From: Protopterus annectens
Lineage: Eukaryota; Chordata; Ceratodontiformes; Protopteridae
Direction of reading: 5' to 3'
DNA: 64,000 nt
Assembly: GCF_019279795.1 (NCBI RefSeq)
Contig: NC_056727.1
Location: 1,204,499,222 to 1,204,563,221, forward strand
The notes under the pieces are model-generated. The model was not told where the DNA came from. It saw nothing but the letters and a program-made list of their open reading frames with translations, and made no database searches. Position 1 is the first letter of the stretch; every line of letters starts with the position of its first letter. Shown one piece after another: positions 34,441-44,980 of this stretch. The position numbers were made by a program, and so were the translations under genes.

Positions 34441-34958
34441 AATAAAACACTTCATAGGATCATAGGATCAAAGAGATTCTAGACTATTGACCCATAGGTC
34501 ATTTTAAGCCTAGCTGTTTCATCCCAATGTAATACCATGGAAATGCTAGTCATAACCCAAGATTACATTTAGTGATGACTGCGCATGTCCAGGAGGGTTG
34601 TGGGTTCTATCCTCAGTAAGAATTTATGGTACCCCATCCACTCATCCAGATTCCTCTTGAACAGTGTCATAGAGGTGCTCTGTTTCACACGAAGTGGTAG
34701 CCTGTTCCAAAGATGCAGCAGTCACTGGGAGGTAAATCAGTCCCTGTAGCATGTCTTATTTAAGTCACAGGCCATATTTAGGCTCCTGGAACAGGTAGCC
34801 CTCGTCCCATTTGATTTATGGATATGCAGCAAGTTCATTAGGCTTGGGTCTTGGATTGCTTTGTAGGCCAGGCATAAGTCTCCCCTAAGAAGTCTATATG
34901 ATATGGAGTATAGTGATAGCGACTTTAGTCAGTCTGTGTAAGGCACATGCTGGAGCCC

Positions 34959-35549
34959 CTAGATCTTCTTTGTTAGAAACCACTGAAGTCTCTTTAATTG
35001 CTGTAGGTTATACTCAATTATGAGCCAGATAAATGCTGAGTATAGGGGGATTATAACTTCTTTTGCTTTCGAGGTGATGCCCTTACTAATCAAGTGTGCT
35101 ACATAGAAAGCTTTCCTTACTACAGTAGACACATGGTAGTTGAAGTTAAGGTTGCAGTCAACTTGTGATCCCAGGTGCCTTACCACTTCATGGGTACTTA
35201 GAGTATTGTTATTGATTTGATAGTGTGAGGGGACTTTGTTTGTGCCAAAGAGAATGATGATACATTCCTTTTCATTCAGTTTGAGACCGTGACTAATACA
35301 CCAGTCGTTGGTCTGTGTGAGACCCTCCTGGAATATACTGACATAATTTGGGGATTCAGTGATTGCACCCAGCTTGCAGTCTTCTGCAAACTTGGTCAGC
35401 CACCAGGCCCTTAGTTTTGACCTGAACTTCTGAGAAGTATATATACCAAACATTAGTTGGCCCAGCATTGACCCCTGCAGCACCCCACTGGTAACAGGTC
35501 TGCTGGTTGATGTGTTGTCACCCACTTTGATAGTGTGTATAGTTGGCAA
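34959..35549 (-). pseudogene. RT C-terminal half of CR1-like copy B
   Basis: The 196-codon frame covers the PQGS-like LQGSMLGQLMFGIY, the catalytic box as LTKFAEDCKLGA (second Asp intact, first changed to Glu) and the thumb up to IIPLYSAFI. It is colinear with copies A and D. The upstream part is out of frame because of the nearby L2 insertion and decay. Confidence 0.75.
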
Positions 35550-35777
35550 CCCATCTTACAGTGAAGGGTTTACATTCAGTTTGCTTAGTTTATCGGTAAT
35601 GTCTGAATGTGGGATTGTGTCAAAAGCCTTTGCCGGTCGAGATGGGTTGTGTGCACAGATTTGCCCTTATCAATGACCTTGGTCACATTTTCAAAGAAAT
35701 CTACCAGATTTAACAGGCAGGATCTGCCCTTCACAAAGCCAAATTGGGTAGAATCCAAGGTTTGGAGGTCACCTAGC

Positions 35778-36974
35778 ACTCAACGCCTCTAAAACCAAAT
35801 TAATGATATTCACCCCCACTAAAGTCAACACTTTTAATACAAACACATTCTCTATCAACAGTCAAAATAACACTCAGCTAGAAATGGTGACAGAGACAAA
35901 ACTGCTAGGAGTCCAAATTGATAACCAACTAAAATTCAACTCCCATCTACAAATAAATATCAAAAAAACTCATCAAAAACTAGGAATGCTCTATCGACAA
36001 AATCACTATCTTACAACGGCCACTAAAATCACTCTCTCTACTTACTTTTTAATTCTATCCCTTCTCTATGGAGCTCCACTTCTAACTAATCTACAAACCT
36101 CCCTGAAAACTCAACTTTCCTCCTGCTACAATAAAATTGCAAAATTCGCTACCAGCCAAAAGTCCTCAACCCACCACTGTTCCTCTCTCCAACAATTAAA
36201 ATGGCTAGAACTACCCAGTCATCTCACCTATACTCAACTATCCCTTGCACATAAGCTTATTCTCAACCCCTCCCTCTGTCCCTCCCTGTCTTCTGTAATT
36301 AAAATGCACAGACCTGACAGAATATTAAGGTCTAACAACCAAAATCTATTAGAAGTGTATAAACCAACCTGTCCCCCTGGCAAATACTTTCTATCACATG
36401 GCCTAGCTCGACTCTGGAACTCTCTACCTCCATCTATCCGTATCACCTCTAACCATTTTATTTTCAAAAAATCTCTTCACTCACATCTTCTATCTCAGTG
36501 GGAATGCTCTTGCTCCCACCCCTCATAACTAATACTGGGTATTCCTTTTTATTCCTTTTTATTTCCTTTTTCTTTCCTTTCTCCTACTTATACCCTTGAT
36601 TTCACTCTAACATTTCTCCTAACTCTTATATTATTATTACTATAGTATCTGCAAGAATATACTACACTATACCTCTTAAGTGTAGGACTCTTAATATGTA
36701 ATGCCTTCTTATTTTTAATTGTAAAATCCTGTTTAATCTGCCTCTCATATAAGTTTTAACTCTTGTTGTATTAATTGTAATTGTTTGTTTATTATCTGTA
36801 TTGTCTACTCAATTTTTTTACATTGTCTAAACATGTCTAAGAACCTATTGTAACCTAAAATGTCTGGAGCTTTTCTCCCCAGGACTCCATTGAAAACAGG
36901 TTCATCTTGACCCAATGGACTATCCTGGTAAACCAACTGCAAATAAATAATAAATAAATAAATAAATAAATAAA
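35778..36974 (+). mobile_element. L2-like LINE, 5'-truncated insertion
   Basis: The plus-strand ORF (35,803-36,528) is the RT C-terminal region: ETKLLGVQIDNQLKFNSHL, LSLLYGAPLL, ...LARLWNSLPPSIR. A 3' UTR follows, with the family block CTTTTCTCCCCAGGACTCCA, and an (AAAT)n tail ending at 36,974. It interrupts CR1-like copy B, so it is younger than it. No clear target duplication; only CTAGC/CTATGC similarity at the edges. Confidence 0.82.
35803..36528 (+). pseudogene. L2-like ORF2 C-terminal fragment
   Basis: The 241-codon open frame corresponds to the C-terminal third of the protein encoded on the minus strand at 38,523-39,269, with the same LLGV.ID..L.F block near residue 35 and the ARLWNSLPP block near residue 205. 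It has no RT catalytic box. It starts in frame shortly after the truncation point; the first Met is not an original start. Confidence 0.8.
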
Positions 36975-37800
36975 CTATGCTTTATTTATATGGTCCATAA
37001 TGATATGTTCGATGGCCTTACAGATGAGACTGGTCAGGCTTATGGGTCTGTAATTCCCTGCGTGTGTTGCTAGGCTACCTATGTGGAGGGGAATAACTGT
37101 TGTGGTTCTCCATTCTGCAGGAACAAAGGCTGTGGTTAGGCTATGATTGAAAAGGGTACTTAGTGGTGATGCTAGTTCATGTTTTAACCTGTTTAGAAGA
37201 CATCCTGGGATATCGTCTGGTCTCATAAAGCCTGTGTTTTTTGCCTAGGACAAGGCTTTGAGGACTTGCTCTTCAGATATGTAGGGTGGGGGTGGAAGTT
37301 TGAGGGAAGGTTTGTTGTAAGTTAGAAGGGGATAATGGAGTGAAATTTTCACCAAACCTATCCGCTAGCAGCTTTTGTATCTCTGTGGTGTCAGGGTGTG
37401 TGATACCATTGACCACTAGTTCTGCACATGCTTGGGTCCTACGCTTTTGGTTATGTATGTTGCTACAAAAGGCTTATGGTTATCCTTGGCTGTACTTGCA
37501 AGTTTCTCTCAAAGGAGCCCTTGGTGGGTTTGACAAGTTGTCCTAGTTGCCTGTTGAGGCTGAGGATTTTCTTATGGCCGAGGCTTTTCCAATGTTGGGG
37601 TCTTGCCTTTGTTATCTTGGACAGCAACGTTCTGCATTTATTGCAAAGGTTGTTGATGTTGCATGTCCACCATGGCAGCTTGTTTACACTTGGGGCTCTG
37701 GCTTTGATTCTTTATGGTACTGCCGAGTTTCTACACTTATGCAAGTGATTGTACAGGGCTTTAGAGTAAGCTTCAGCACAGTTATCACGTCCAGCTTGGG

Positions 37801-37828
37801 AATTTTATATATATATATATATATATGC
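37801..37828. repeat. (TA)n microsatellite
   Basis: About 12 TA units. Confidence 0.9.
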
Positions 37829-38105
37829 AAATAAAAAATATAGTGAACAAAACCAAGGCAGAAGATAATGACATAAATACCAACTCCCATACAAAGATTA
37901 AAATGTTGTATTGTGAGGGCTTTCGCAGTTTAACCAACTGCTTCATCAGACAAAAACTATTTAAGAGACCATGCACCAATAACATCACTCTACCCATTAA
38001 ATAATTAAGATCATAATCAAATCAACATCTCCCAACCTACTGCAAATATACAAACAGAATACATGACATGCTAAGGACAAATAGAAACCTGATGAATGTA
38101 TAAAT
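37829..38105 (-). mobile_element. PLE 3'-terminal fragment (copy 4) with hammerhead motif
   Basis: On the minus strand the hammerhead motif is followed by an AT-rich tail similar in layout to PLE copy 2 (9.0-9.17 kb). No protein-coding part is left. It lies between two simple repeats. Confidence 0.6.
37911..37953 (-). ncRNA. Hammerhead ribozyme motif (type I, minimal stem III)
   Basis: Minus strand, 5' to 3': stem I strand TTGT, CTGATGA (37,949-37,943), an extra A, stem II GCAGTT/AACTGC with a 5-nt loop (37,941-37,925), GAAA (37,924-37,921), stem III AG/CT with loop CC, C17 at 37,915, then stem I partner ACAA. All core nucleotides are present. Very short stem III is the form known from PLEs. 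The extra A before stem II and the short stem I could weaken cleavage. Confidence 0.75.
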
Positions 38106-38121
38106 AAAAACACACACACAC

Positions 38122-38153
<32 letters not shown>

Positions 38154-38162
38154 CTGTATCTA

Positions 38163-38217
<55 letters not shown>

Positions 38218-38220
38218 TTA
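38106..38220. repeat. (CA)n and (TA)n microsatellites
   Basis: CA repeat at 38,108-38,133, then TA repeats to about 38,212, directly next to the tail of the L2-like LINE. Confidence 0.95.
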
Positions 38221-38522
38221 TTTTTATTTATTTTACATTTGTTGACCGGGTTAGTCCAACTGGATACATATCCGTTTTCAGTGGAGGCCCGGGGAGAAAA
38301 GCTCCTAAGAACAGAGGTACAAAAACACATGTGATAACAAAACAAAAGTAAGTTAGGAAGCTAACATGAGTAGGCAAGTTAAAACAATAAGTAATAGAAA
38401 AATATAATCCAAAAGAGAATACAAGTTAGTAAGATGGATTGTCATGGCTACAGAGTGGACCCTTAAGGATTTGGGTTGTGTGGAGGCTTGGGTAGGCCAT
38501 GTAGAGCCAGGGGTGTGCGCTA

Positions 38523-39269
38523 TTAGTCGGGATTAGAGCATGGGCATAGCCATTGGGATTTTAGTAGAGCTCGGAGGTGAATTTTAAATTGGTGCAGAGT
38601 GGTCATTAGTCTTAGGTTGCTTGGGAGGGCATTCCAGGCTTTGCCAATGGAATTGGCATAAAGAGCTTCACCACCGTTGTTAGATTTAATGGTCAATACT
38701 TGTATACATTTGGATGACCTAAGGGACGAAAGATTGGAGTAGGGGGTAAGTATGCTGTTCAGTGAGGGAGTTTTATCGGGATGTTTAATAATTTTGAATG
38801 CCTCAGTGAGTTGGTTGAGTTTAAGAATGTTGGGCAGTTCTAGCCATCCCAATGTCCTTAGATTTAGGCAGTGATGGGTGCGGTAGGGCATTCCTGTAAT
38901 GAATCTGGCTATGTGGTTATAGGTAGTGGATAGTTTATTAAGCTCTTTTTTGTGAAGGAAGGAGAGTATCAGGGAGGCATAGAGGAGAGTGGAGAGGAGG
39001 TGAGTACGGGCGATGGTTAGTTTGGTGTGCGGGGTTAAGAATTTCTTAATTCTATACATGGACCCAAGTTTCTTGTTGAGTGATTTAATGGACTGGTTGA
39101 CATGTATATCAAATCTAAGTTTGTGGTCTATTGTCACCCCGAGTAGTTTGGTGTAGGTCACAGGGAAGATTTTGGTACCATTATTAGAGGACACAGCGAA
39201 GGTTGGGATGTGGGTGTGAGGGGATTTTAATCCGTGTGTAGTAGCTGGAGTGGGGAAGAATAGAAACAA
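38523..39269 (-). pseudogene. L2-like ORF2: C-terminal domain
   Basis: The 248-codon frame follows the YADD box: YTKLLGVTIDHKLRFDIHV, a basic helical region, and IGKAWNALPSNLRLMTTL near the end, closing with QWLCPCSNPD. It stops shortly before the 3' UTR. Colinear with the 35,803-36,528 ORF. Confidence 0.82.
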
Positions 39270-39382
39270 TTTGGTTTTGGTTGGATTAAGTAGGAGTTTT
39301 AAATCTGAGAACCATTTTTCGACTAAAGAAAAGCAGTTTTGGGTAGTAGCTTGGAGTTTGGTGAGAGAGTCATCGGAGCAGA

Positions 39383-40669
39383 TTAGGGTGGAGTCATCCG
39401 CATATTGAATGCAGGTGGCTTTGGGAAGGATAGAGTGTAGACCATTAATGAAGAGGGAGAAAAGAAGGGGACCGAGAATACCGCCTGTTTTCTACCAGAG
39501 AGGTAGGCATTGAACCAACTTATAGTAGTTTCGCTAAGATTAAAGGTTTCCAGAGTGTGAAGCAGCTGTTTGTGGTTGACCATATCAAAGGCTTTCGATA
39601 GGTCTAGAAAGAGCGCAGAGGATATTAATTTGTTATTCCGGTTGAGGTTAATTGAATTAACAAAGGAGAGGAGAGCGGTGGTTGTTCTATGATGTGGGCG
39701 AAAGCCGTGTTGGGTGTTGGACAGGAGATTATTTTGGATGAGGTGGGTAATAAGTTGCTTGTGAATGCAGCGTTCCATGATTTTGGATAAGGGGAACAGT
39801 ATTGCTATGGGTCTATAATTAGATGTGTCAGTGGAGGAACCTCCTTTGCGGAGAGGAATGACATAAGAGATTTTCCAGATTGAGGGAATATAGGCTTCGG
39901 AGATAGACCGGTTAATTAGGATTGATACAGGGTAGGCTATGGCATCGGCTGCTATTTGTAAATATTTGGCTGGGAGTAGGTCAGCCGCTAGGGTGGTTGG
40001 TTTAAGTTTTTTCAGGAGGGTACGAATGTAGGAGGTGGTGGTGGGTTGTAAGTTGAAGGCAGGTTGAGTTGGATCATTGGTTGAGGTTGCAGCCAAGGGG
40101 GAAGAGGTAAGCTGGCTGGCGAGGGACTGGATGGTCTCAGTAAAAAAAGAATTAAAAGAGTTAGCTATTTCGTTTGGATCTTTATCCTTGAGTGTTTCAG
40201 GTGTGGGGGTGGAAGATTTGCCTGGATGGAGGAGGTGGTTGAAACCAGCCCAAAATTTTTTAGGATTGTTTTGATGCTTGTCTTGGAGATGACAGAAATA
40301 TTGTTTTTTATCAGACATAACGGCTGCTTTGGTTGAGTTTCTAAGCTGCAGAAACTTGATGCGGTCTAGGGGGATTTTTGTGGTTCTCCATTTGTTCCAG
40401 GCCTGGTCTCTGAGTTTAATTTTAGTTTTAGTGTCATTAGTTAGCCAAGGTGCGATACGTTCCTTAGTTCTAATGAGTCGCTTAGGAGCATGTGATTCAA
40501 GTATGTTGAGGAAGGTATCGTTAAAGTATGACACACTCTCTTCTAAGGGTAGAGTATTTAGAATGGACCAGTTACATGCCTTGAGATCTGCAAGAAATTG
40601 GTCAGGGACGAAATTCTTGCTGTTCCTAACAAGTCTGGTTGGGGGGGGGGGGGGTATGTATTTGGACAT
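39383..40669 (-). pseudogene. L2-like ORF2: reverse transcriptase, deletion before the catalytic box
   Basis: The 428-codon frame contains the pre-RT linker, RT fingers (SNYRPIAILFPLSKIMERC), GFRPHHRTTTALL and FLDLSKAFDMVNH (catalytic Asp). Near 39,480, GRKQAVF joins directly to ILGPLLF in another frame, so the GVPQGS segment was lost by a deletion of several tens of bases. Past it, the reading frame of 39,380-39,480 shows IQYADDSTL with the catalytic Y-A-D-D intact. Confidence 0.82.
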
Positions 40670-41067
40670 TTGTGTTTTATAATAAAGGTGATAAGATGGT
40701 CACTAAGGTCATTGGGGAGGGTCCCTACAGTATAGTTGGTAGGATCCTTGTTTGTAAGAATCCAGTCTATGATGCTCTCTTTTTGTTGAGCATGTCCAAC
40801 TCTAGTAGGGGAAAGAATAAGTTGGGAGAATCCGTGTAAGTTAATAGGGAGAGGATTTGGTTGAGAGGAGTATAGGGACCAGTCGATGTTAACATCTCCT
40901 AGAATTATCGTTTCTTGGGGATAGAAGGTGGTAAGCCAACTGAGAGTTTGTTTTAGGTTTTCAGCATTATTGCCTGGAGGTAAATAGGTGACTATGAGAT
41001 TAATACTTTTTTGGTTGTTTAGGCATAGCTTTAGGGCTATCAATTCCTGGTTATGGACTATATATAC

Positions 41068-41073
<6 letters not shown>
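40558..41073 (-). pseudogene. L2-like ORF2: endonuclease domain
   Basis: The 171-codon frame, truncated at its N-terminus by the microsatellites, shows the APE-type blocks in order: VTYLPPG, IILGDVNIDW (the GD-N active-site motif), STRVGHAQQKESIIDWILT-like text (residues about 88-108) and LSDHLITFII (the terminal SDH motif). This enzyme nicks target DNA to start reverse transcription. It overlaps the next frame by about 110 bp, where the frame shifts. Confidence 0.8.
40640..40653. repeat. G-run (14 nt)
   Basis: Mononucleotide tract inside the L2-like LINE (encodes a proline run on the minus strand). Confidence 0.9.
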
Positions 41074-41122
<49 letters not shown>

Positions 41123-41128
41123 CGCGCG

Positions 41129-41163
<35 letters not shown>

Positions 41164-41225
41164 TTATACATATGTCTATATATGTGTTGTGTGCGTATAT
41201 ATATATATATATATATATATATGGA
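41072..41225. repeat. Compound (CA)n/(CG)n/(TA)n microsatellite
   Basis: CA units, a short GCGCGC piece, CA again, then TA blocks. Separates the L2-like LINE from PLE copy 3. Confidence 0.95.
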
Positions 41226-41397
41226 TCAACTTTTCTTCATCAAAATTTCACTTTCGCTGAAGTGTAGTCTCCGGATCAGCTGACTACAAAGGAAACTTAC
41301 AGGTGTGGCAGATGTTCCCAATGTACCTTCATAGCAAACCTTGAACTACTACAGGTCCCTATCCCGCCACTTAGACTTTTAGCCACTGGTCATTATA

Positions 41398-41844
41398 GGG
41401 TCTATATTACATAAATGAAGTTTCAGAACTTCGAATACTATATGGTTGACACCATATGATCGAAGTTCTGAAACTTCAAAACTATAAAAAAACAAAACTA
41501 AGTAAAGTAAATTTAAAGTGTTTTTAGCAGGGGGGCAATCCCCCCCCTGCACTCCTCACACCTCCGCTACTTAAATATGCCAACTCCGAGATCGCACTTT
41601 GATGGAGAATGGTGCGGAAAGGGAAGATTTTCCTTTCCTACACTGTAGTGTAATCTCGGAGTTGGTATATTTAAGTAGTGGGGGGGTGTGGGAGGTGCAG
41701 GGGGCTTGCCCCCCTGTTTAAAGCATTTAGTTTTGTTTGTTTAGTAGTTTTCTTTTATAGTTTTGAAGTTTCAGAACTTCGATCATATGGTGTCGACCAT
41801 ATGGTACTCGAAGTTCTGAAACTTCGTTTATGTAATATAGACCC
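41398..41844. mobile_element. Palindromic MITE (family 2) with 8-bp duplication
   Basis: The 447-bp element has perfect outermost repeats GGGTCTATATTACATAAA and its complement, then long imperfect arms (GAAGTTTCAGAACTTCGA...), so most of it folds as one hairpin. It is flanked by TCATTATA at 41,390-41,397 and 41,845-41,852. The centre contains the ATATGCCAACTCCGAGATCG core in both directions. The 8-bp duplication allows hAT-like or another 8-bp superfamily; no transposase. Confidence 0.9.
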
Positions 41845-41852
41845 TCATTATA

Positions 41853-42208
41853 GTTGTTCAGCTAAAGGGGATGTGTATATTGCCTACTGTACCACCTATT
41901 GGGCATTTTACGTAGGCAAAGCAGAGCATAACTTGAGGCAAAGGATATATGAGGATATGTATGAAATTGGTCGGAAGTGGGAAACCAATGCTCTATATAG
42001 GCACATTTTAAAATGTAACACAGCAGATTTTAAATTTTGGGTATTGGAACTAGTAAAACCACATGAAAGGGGTGGGGACTGGGATGCCAGGCTAGAATAT
42101 AGGGAACTAATCTGGCAGTTACGCCTGGATTCCTGTGTTTTCCCAGGGTTAAATGATCATATTTCCCTAGCTCCAGCCCTGAAAATAAGGGCAAAGAAAT
42201 TTAAATAA
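41853..42208 (+). pseudogene. PLE GIY-YIG endonuclease domain fragment
   Basis: The open frame after the MITE reads VYIAYC then FYVGKAE (GIY and YIG positions), then NLRQRIYEDMYEI with the conserved Arg, and ends with the C-terminal block FPGLNDHISLAPALK. It is homologous to the 310-codon ORF at 7.8-8.7 kb. The open frame continues upstream into the MITE (from 41,678), but that part is not PLE protein. Confidence 0.8.
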
Positions 42209-42479
42209 CATAAACATGCCATAAAATTAAAACGTTATTTTTTAAAAATTAAAGTTTTAAGTGTTACTTACATATACTCATACAAGTATATATACACATA
42301 TTTATACATTTTTATATGTATTTTTTTTTGGAAATGTGTGTATACATATATACACACAAACTTGTTTTTTCTGTTTTCTTCATATGGTAAAATTGTATAT
42401 TGTAACATTATAGAGGTTTTTAAAAAAATCTGGATTTTTATTTTAATGGATTGTGTCAATGGGAGGGATATTATTTTTA

Positions 42480-42610
42480 GGGTCTATATCATATATTAAA
42501 AAATCAAAGATGTCGAACACCATATGTTCGAACTTGGAATTTCAAATATTAAAAACATTGAACGCTCAGAATAGTGAATTTTTTCCCTGGGAAAAAGTTT
42601 GCTGTTCCGA
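42480..42610 (+). mobile_element. MITE family 2, left end fragment
   Basis: GGGTCTATATCATATATT at 42,480 matches the terminal repeat of the 41.4 kb element. TTTTTTCCCTGGGAAAAAGT near 42,577 matches the inner part of family 2. The right end was not found. Confidence 0.5.
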
Positions 42611-42639
42611 GAAACATACACACAACATAAGCACACCAA

Positions 42640-42905
42640 AATAAACCACACACATACAGTAAACAAAACCCAACCCCACACTAAACCACACATACATTAC
42701 TAACTATCCACTTACTTTAACCCGCACCCTAACCCTAAGGTCCGTAACTATCGCACACATACCCTACGAAACTATACACAAACAAAGTAATATACACACA
42801 TACAGTTAATAAAACACAACCCTATACTACACCATACATACATTAATAGCTATCCACTTACCTTAATCTGCACCCTAACCCTGAGGTCCATAACTCTCGC
42901 ACCAC
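42640..42905. repeat. Two tandem units of about 148 bp with CCCTAA motif
   Basis: Each unit has CACACATACAGT, then AACCC..ACTA.ACCA.ACATACATTA, CTATCCACTTAC and GCACCCTAACCCT.AGGTCC, ending in CTCGCA/ATCGCA. Units start near 42,649 and 42,795. The CCCTAACCCTAA stretch resembles vertebrate telomere repeat but is too short to be one. Confidence 0.8.
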
Positions 42906-43860
42906 AGTGGAGGAGCTGTTCAGCATATGTGGTTGCAGAGCTGGTTCATGGTCAAATGGAGCCATAGGCAGGATAATGGATTGCCCCCCCCCCCCCATCC
43001 ATTCCAGTCTCTCATTACTTGGCGATTTCTTCCAAGTTATCATAAACACTGTCAAACTGGTCAGTGTGCATGCTATTTTTTTAATTCTACAATGCTTACA
43101 GATATTTGGATTTAATTTAAAACTTATTTCAAATTTTATAGCACAAACACTGATAGCCATTTTCTAAACAAAACAATACAGTCAGAGAATGAAAATAAAC
43201 TTAGCATGAAAAGTAACTTCTCTGCCCTTGTAGCATTGAAACCCACAGTCAAAGAAAATGCATCTGGCCAGTGGGAGTTTAAATTTGTCTTTGGGCTGTT
43301 TTCAAACCATAGACCCCTTGCACACAATTTTTAGTACCATGATACATGCATGTGTTATTTGATTCACCTTCTTGATTGTATTAAATTATATTCTTTGTAT
43401 AACACTGTAACACTTGTTAAGAGTATTTTAAATTTGTAGTTGTGTGCATTTTTTTTAATAAATAAAACAAAATATGTAAACCAATAATAATGAAATTGCA
43501 CATTTCAGGACAAGTCAACCATAAAAGGCCACTCAAGACTTCATTACAATCCACCAGTATCAATCAATATGCACAATATCTGCAGAAGTAAAAGTCATCT
43601 GAATAATTCCATATTAAAGAGATTTGTAACTAATGAAAATATTGCTGCTGGCATACAACTTTACATTTCAGTGTTTCATCTGCAAATTCAAATCCTGTTG
43701 TCTTTGAAGAATAAATTTCATGTTTCATAAAAAATGGTAACCTGTTAAAACTGTAATAGGTAATGGCTGGAAAACCAACAACATGTTTACAGTTACTAGG
43801 CAGCTCATCCAAAGGAGGAGACACTCAGGAGTACACCACCCCCATCTCTCCCTTAAAGTA
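42906..43860. other. Unassigned stretch
   Basis: Contains a C-run at 42,985-42,998. Overlapping frames on both strands have no recognisable domain. Confidence 0.4.
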
Positions 43861-43864
43861 CACC

Positions 43865-43955
43865 ACTGTATCAGCAATCTACCTGCATGGTGTGGGAGCA
43901 GAACCCACAGCCTTATATACTAAAGGTAAGTATACTACTTGTTGTGCTACTACCA
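43865..43955 (-). mobile_element. tRNA-like SINE (family 3), reverse copy
   Basis: The complement of 43,885-43,950 carries AGCACAACAAGTAGTATACT and GGCTGTGGGTTCTGCTCCCA, the same boxes as at 26.7 kb. Confidence 0.5.
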
Positions 43956-44159
43956 CTGCTTTCAAACAATAGAGTATAAACAGTAATGACCATTTGCTAA
44001 AGAAAGCAGTTGCACATGGAAAACAGACTTGGCATTAGCAACAGTAAACTTCTATTCTCTTGAAACTCACAGTTCCTTGAAAATGCACAGAAACTCAGAA
44101 TTCCTTGAAAAATGCACTGATGCTCTCATTTCCTAGAAAAATGCAATGAAACTCTTAAC

Positions 44160-44415
44160 TTGCCTCTCAACCTCTTAGCATAAGAAATCTGGACAAAGCC
44201 TAAAATAATGTGTGGACAAAGGCCCAAAACCAGGAAATGTTCTTATAAACTTAGAAAATTACTGGAATAACGTGCTTTGCATCAGCATGCTTTTTATCAT
44301 GGATATAAAGATGAAATTCAAATGTCTATAATTATTTAGTGATTTCAGTCCTTAATGATTGCCAGAAAGCCACAAGTTTCATGAGGATCAGATCATAAAT
44401 ATAAGGCAAAACTCT
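44160..44415 (-). mobile_element. MITE family 1, reverse copy
   Basis: Starts at the CTCTCAACCTCTTAGCATAA terminus and continues with AGAAATCTGGACAAAGCC and AAACTTAGAAAATTACTGGA, the complement of the 3' half of the 22.1 kb copy. The other end fades near 44,415. Confidence 0.75.
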
Positions 44416-44980
44416 GGTGTAAAGGATTCAGGCTGTTGTTTCCTATAACCATGGTTCAGGGTTTGAGCCTGAGCAAGTTAATTAACCTGCCATCCCTAAC
44501 TAGGATATTTCACACATGGTGTCCTTGGAATGAATGCCTGTCTTGTCTCAAGAAGAAAAAGGATCCCAAGCAACTTTTAATTTTGTGCAAAGAAGAAGCA
44601 GCAGTGACATAAAATATGCACATGAATGCACGCTGCTTCTCAGGAACGTAGATGTGCATGTATTGACTCACAGATGCAGAGTGTGTTCTTGAAGAAAGCT
44701 GCTAAAAACAGATGTCATTTTTTTTAATTAAAAATTAAATGTTGTGGCAGCCTCCTGGCAAGTGGGCACCTCCCAGTCAATGGGTCACAGGCAATTGCCT
44801 AGGTTTCCCAATGGTGGATATGGCTTTGCTTAGTTGTGGTGTTGTACACATCAGTTTTAGTCTTTGTTTGCCTATTCTGATCAGTATTTGTAAACCAGAT
44901 GCCACCTGTTTGCCAGTTCTGCAATATATTTCACCCAGTTCTACCTCTCATGGTCTTCTCTTGCAGCCAATTTCGCTGAT
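44416..44980. other. Unassigned stretch with a possible tRNA-like fragment
   Basis: GGTTCAGGGTTTGAGCC at 44,453-44,469 resembles a tRNA T-arm/B box, followed by AAGTTAATTAACCTGCCAT; probably a SINE piece. The 44,739-44,990 frame has no domain. Confidence 0.35.

Larger units (their letters stand above)
34441..37800 (-). mobile_element. CR1-like LINE copy B, split by an L2-like LINE
   Basis: The minus-strand element begins around 37,800 in the region upstream of the RT, continues through 36,975-37,226 (RPDDIPGCLLNRLKHELA), is interrupted at 35,778-36,974, and resumes at DLQTLDSTQFGFVKGRSCLL (35,585-35,779) and the ORF 34,959-35,549. The catalytic FADD reads FAED. The 3' end, near 34,452-34,470, holds two GATCCTAT units, resembling the short tandem repeats that end CR1-clade LINEs. 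The 3' UTR also has a tRNA B-box-like GGGTTCTATCC near 34,608 on the plus strand. Confidence 0.8.
38221..41075 (-). mobile_element. L2-like LINE, endonuclease to 3' tail
   Basis: Minus-strand element with APE-type endonuclease (40,558-41,073), RT (39,383-40,669), C-terminal domain (38,523-39,269) and a 3' UTR with the family end block and (AAATA)n tail at 38,221-38,235. The 5' end is cut at the (CA)/(TA) repeats at 41,075. It has few stops and is the best-preserved multi-domain LINE in the window. Its tail is shared with the copies at 3.1 and 36.9 kb and the SINE at 25.7 kb. Confidence 0.85.
41226..42250 (+). mobile_element. PLE copy 3, 3' part, interrupted by a palindromic MITE
   Basis: Upstream of the interruption (about 41,303-41,397) the frame reads CGRCSQCTFIANL, the PLE zinc-binding block. 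Downstream (41,853-42,208) it continues with the GIY-YIG domain. The MITE at 41,398-41,844 lies exactly between, and removing it with one copy of its duplication makes the frame continuous. The rest of the PLE (RT) is missing. Confidence 0.8.

Noticed and set aside
41224-41290. Third hammerhead candidate (CTTCATCAAAATTTCACTTTCGC)
   Set aside because: The GAAA and GATGA segments occur in the wrong order for a hammerhead and no stems form.
41678-41852. N-terminal part of the open frame before the GIY-YIG fragment as a PLE domain
   Set aside because: This part lies inside the palindromic MITE and is not protein-derived.
42726-42740. Interstitial telomere repeat
   Set aside because: Only about two CCCTAA units, inside a longer unrelated repeat unit.
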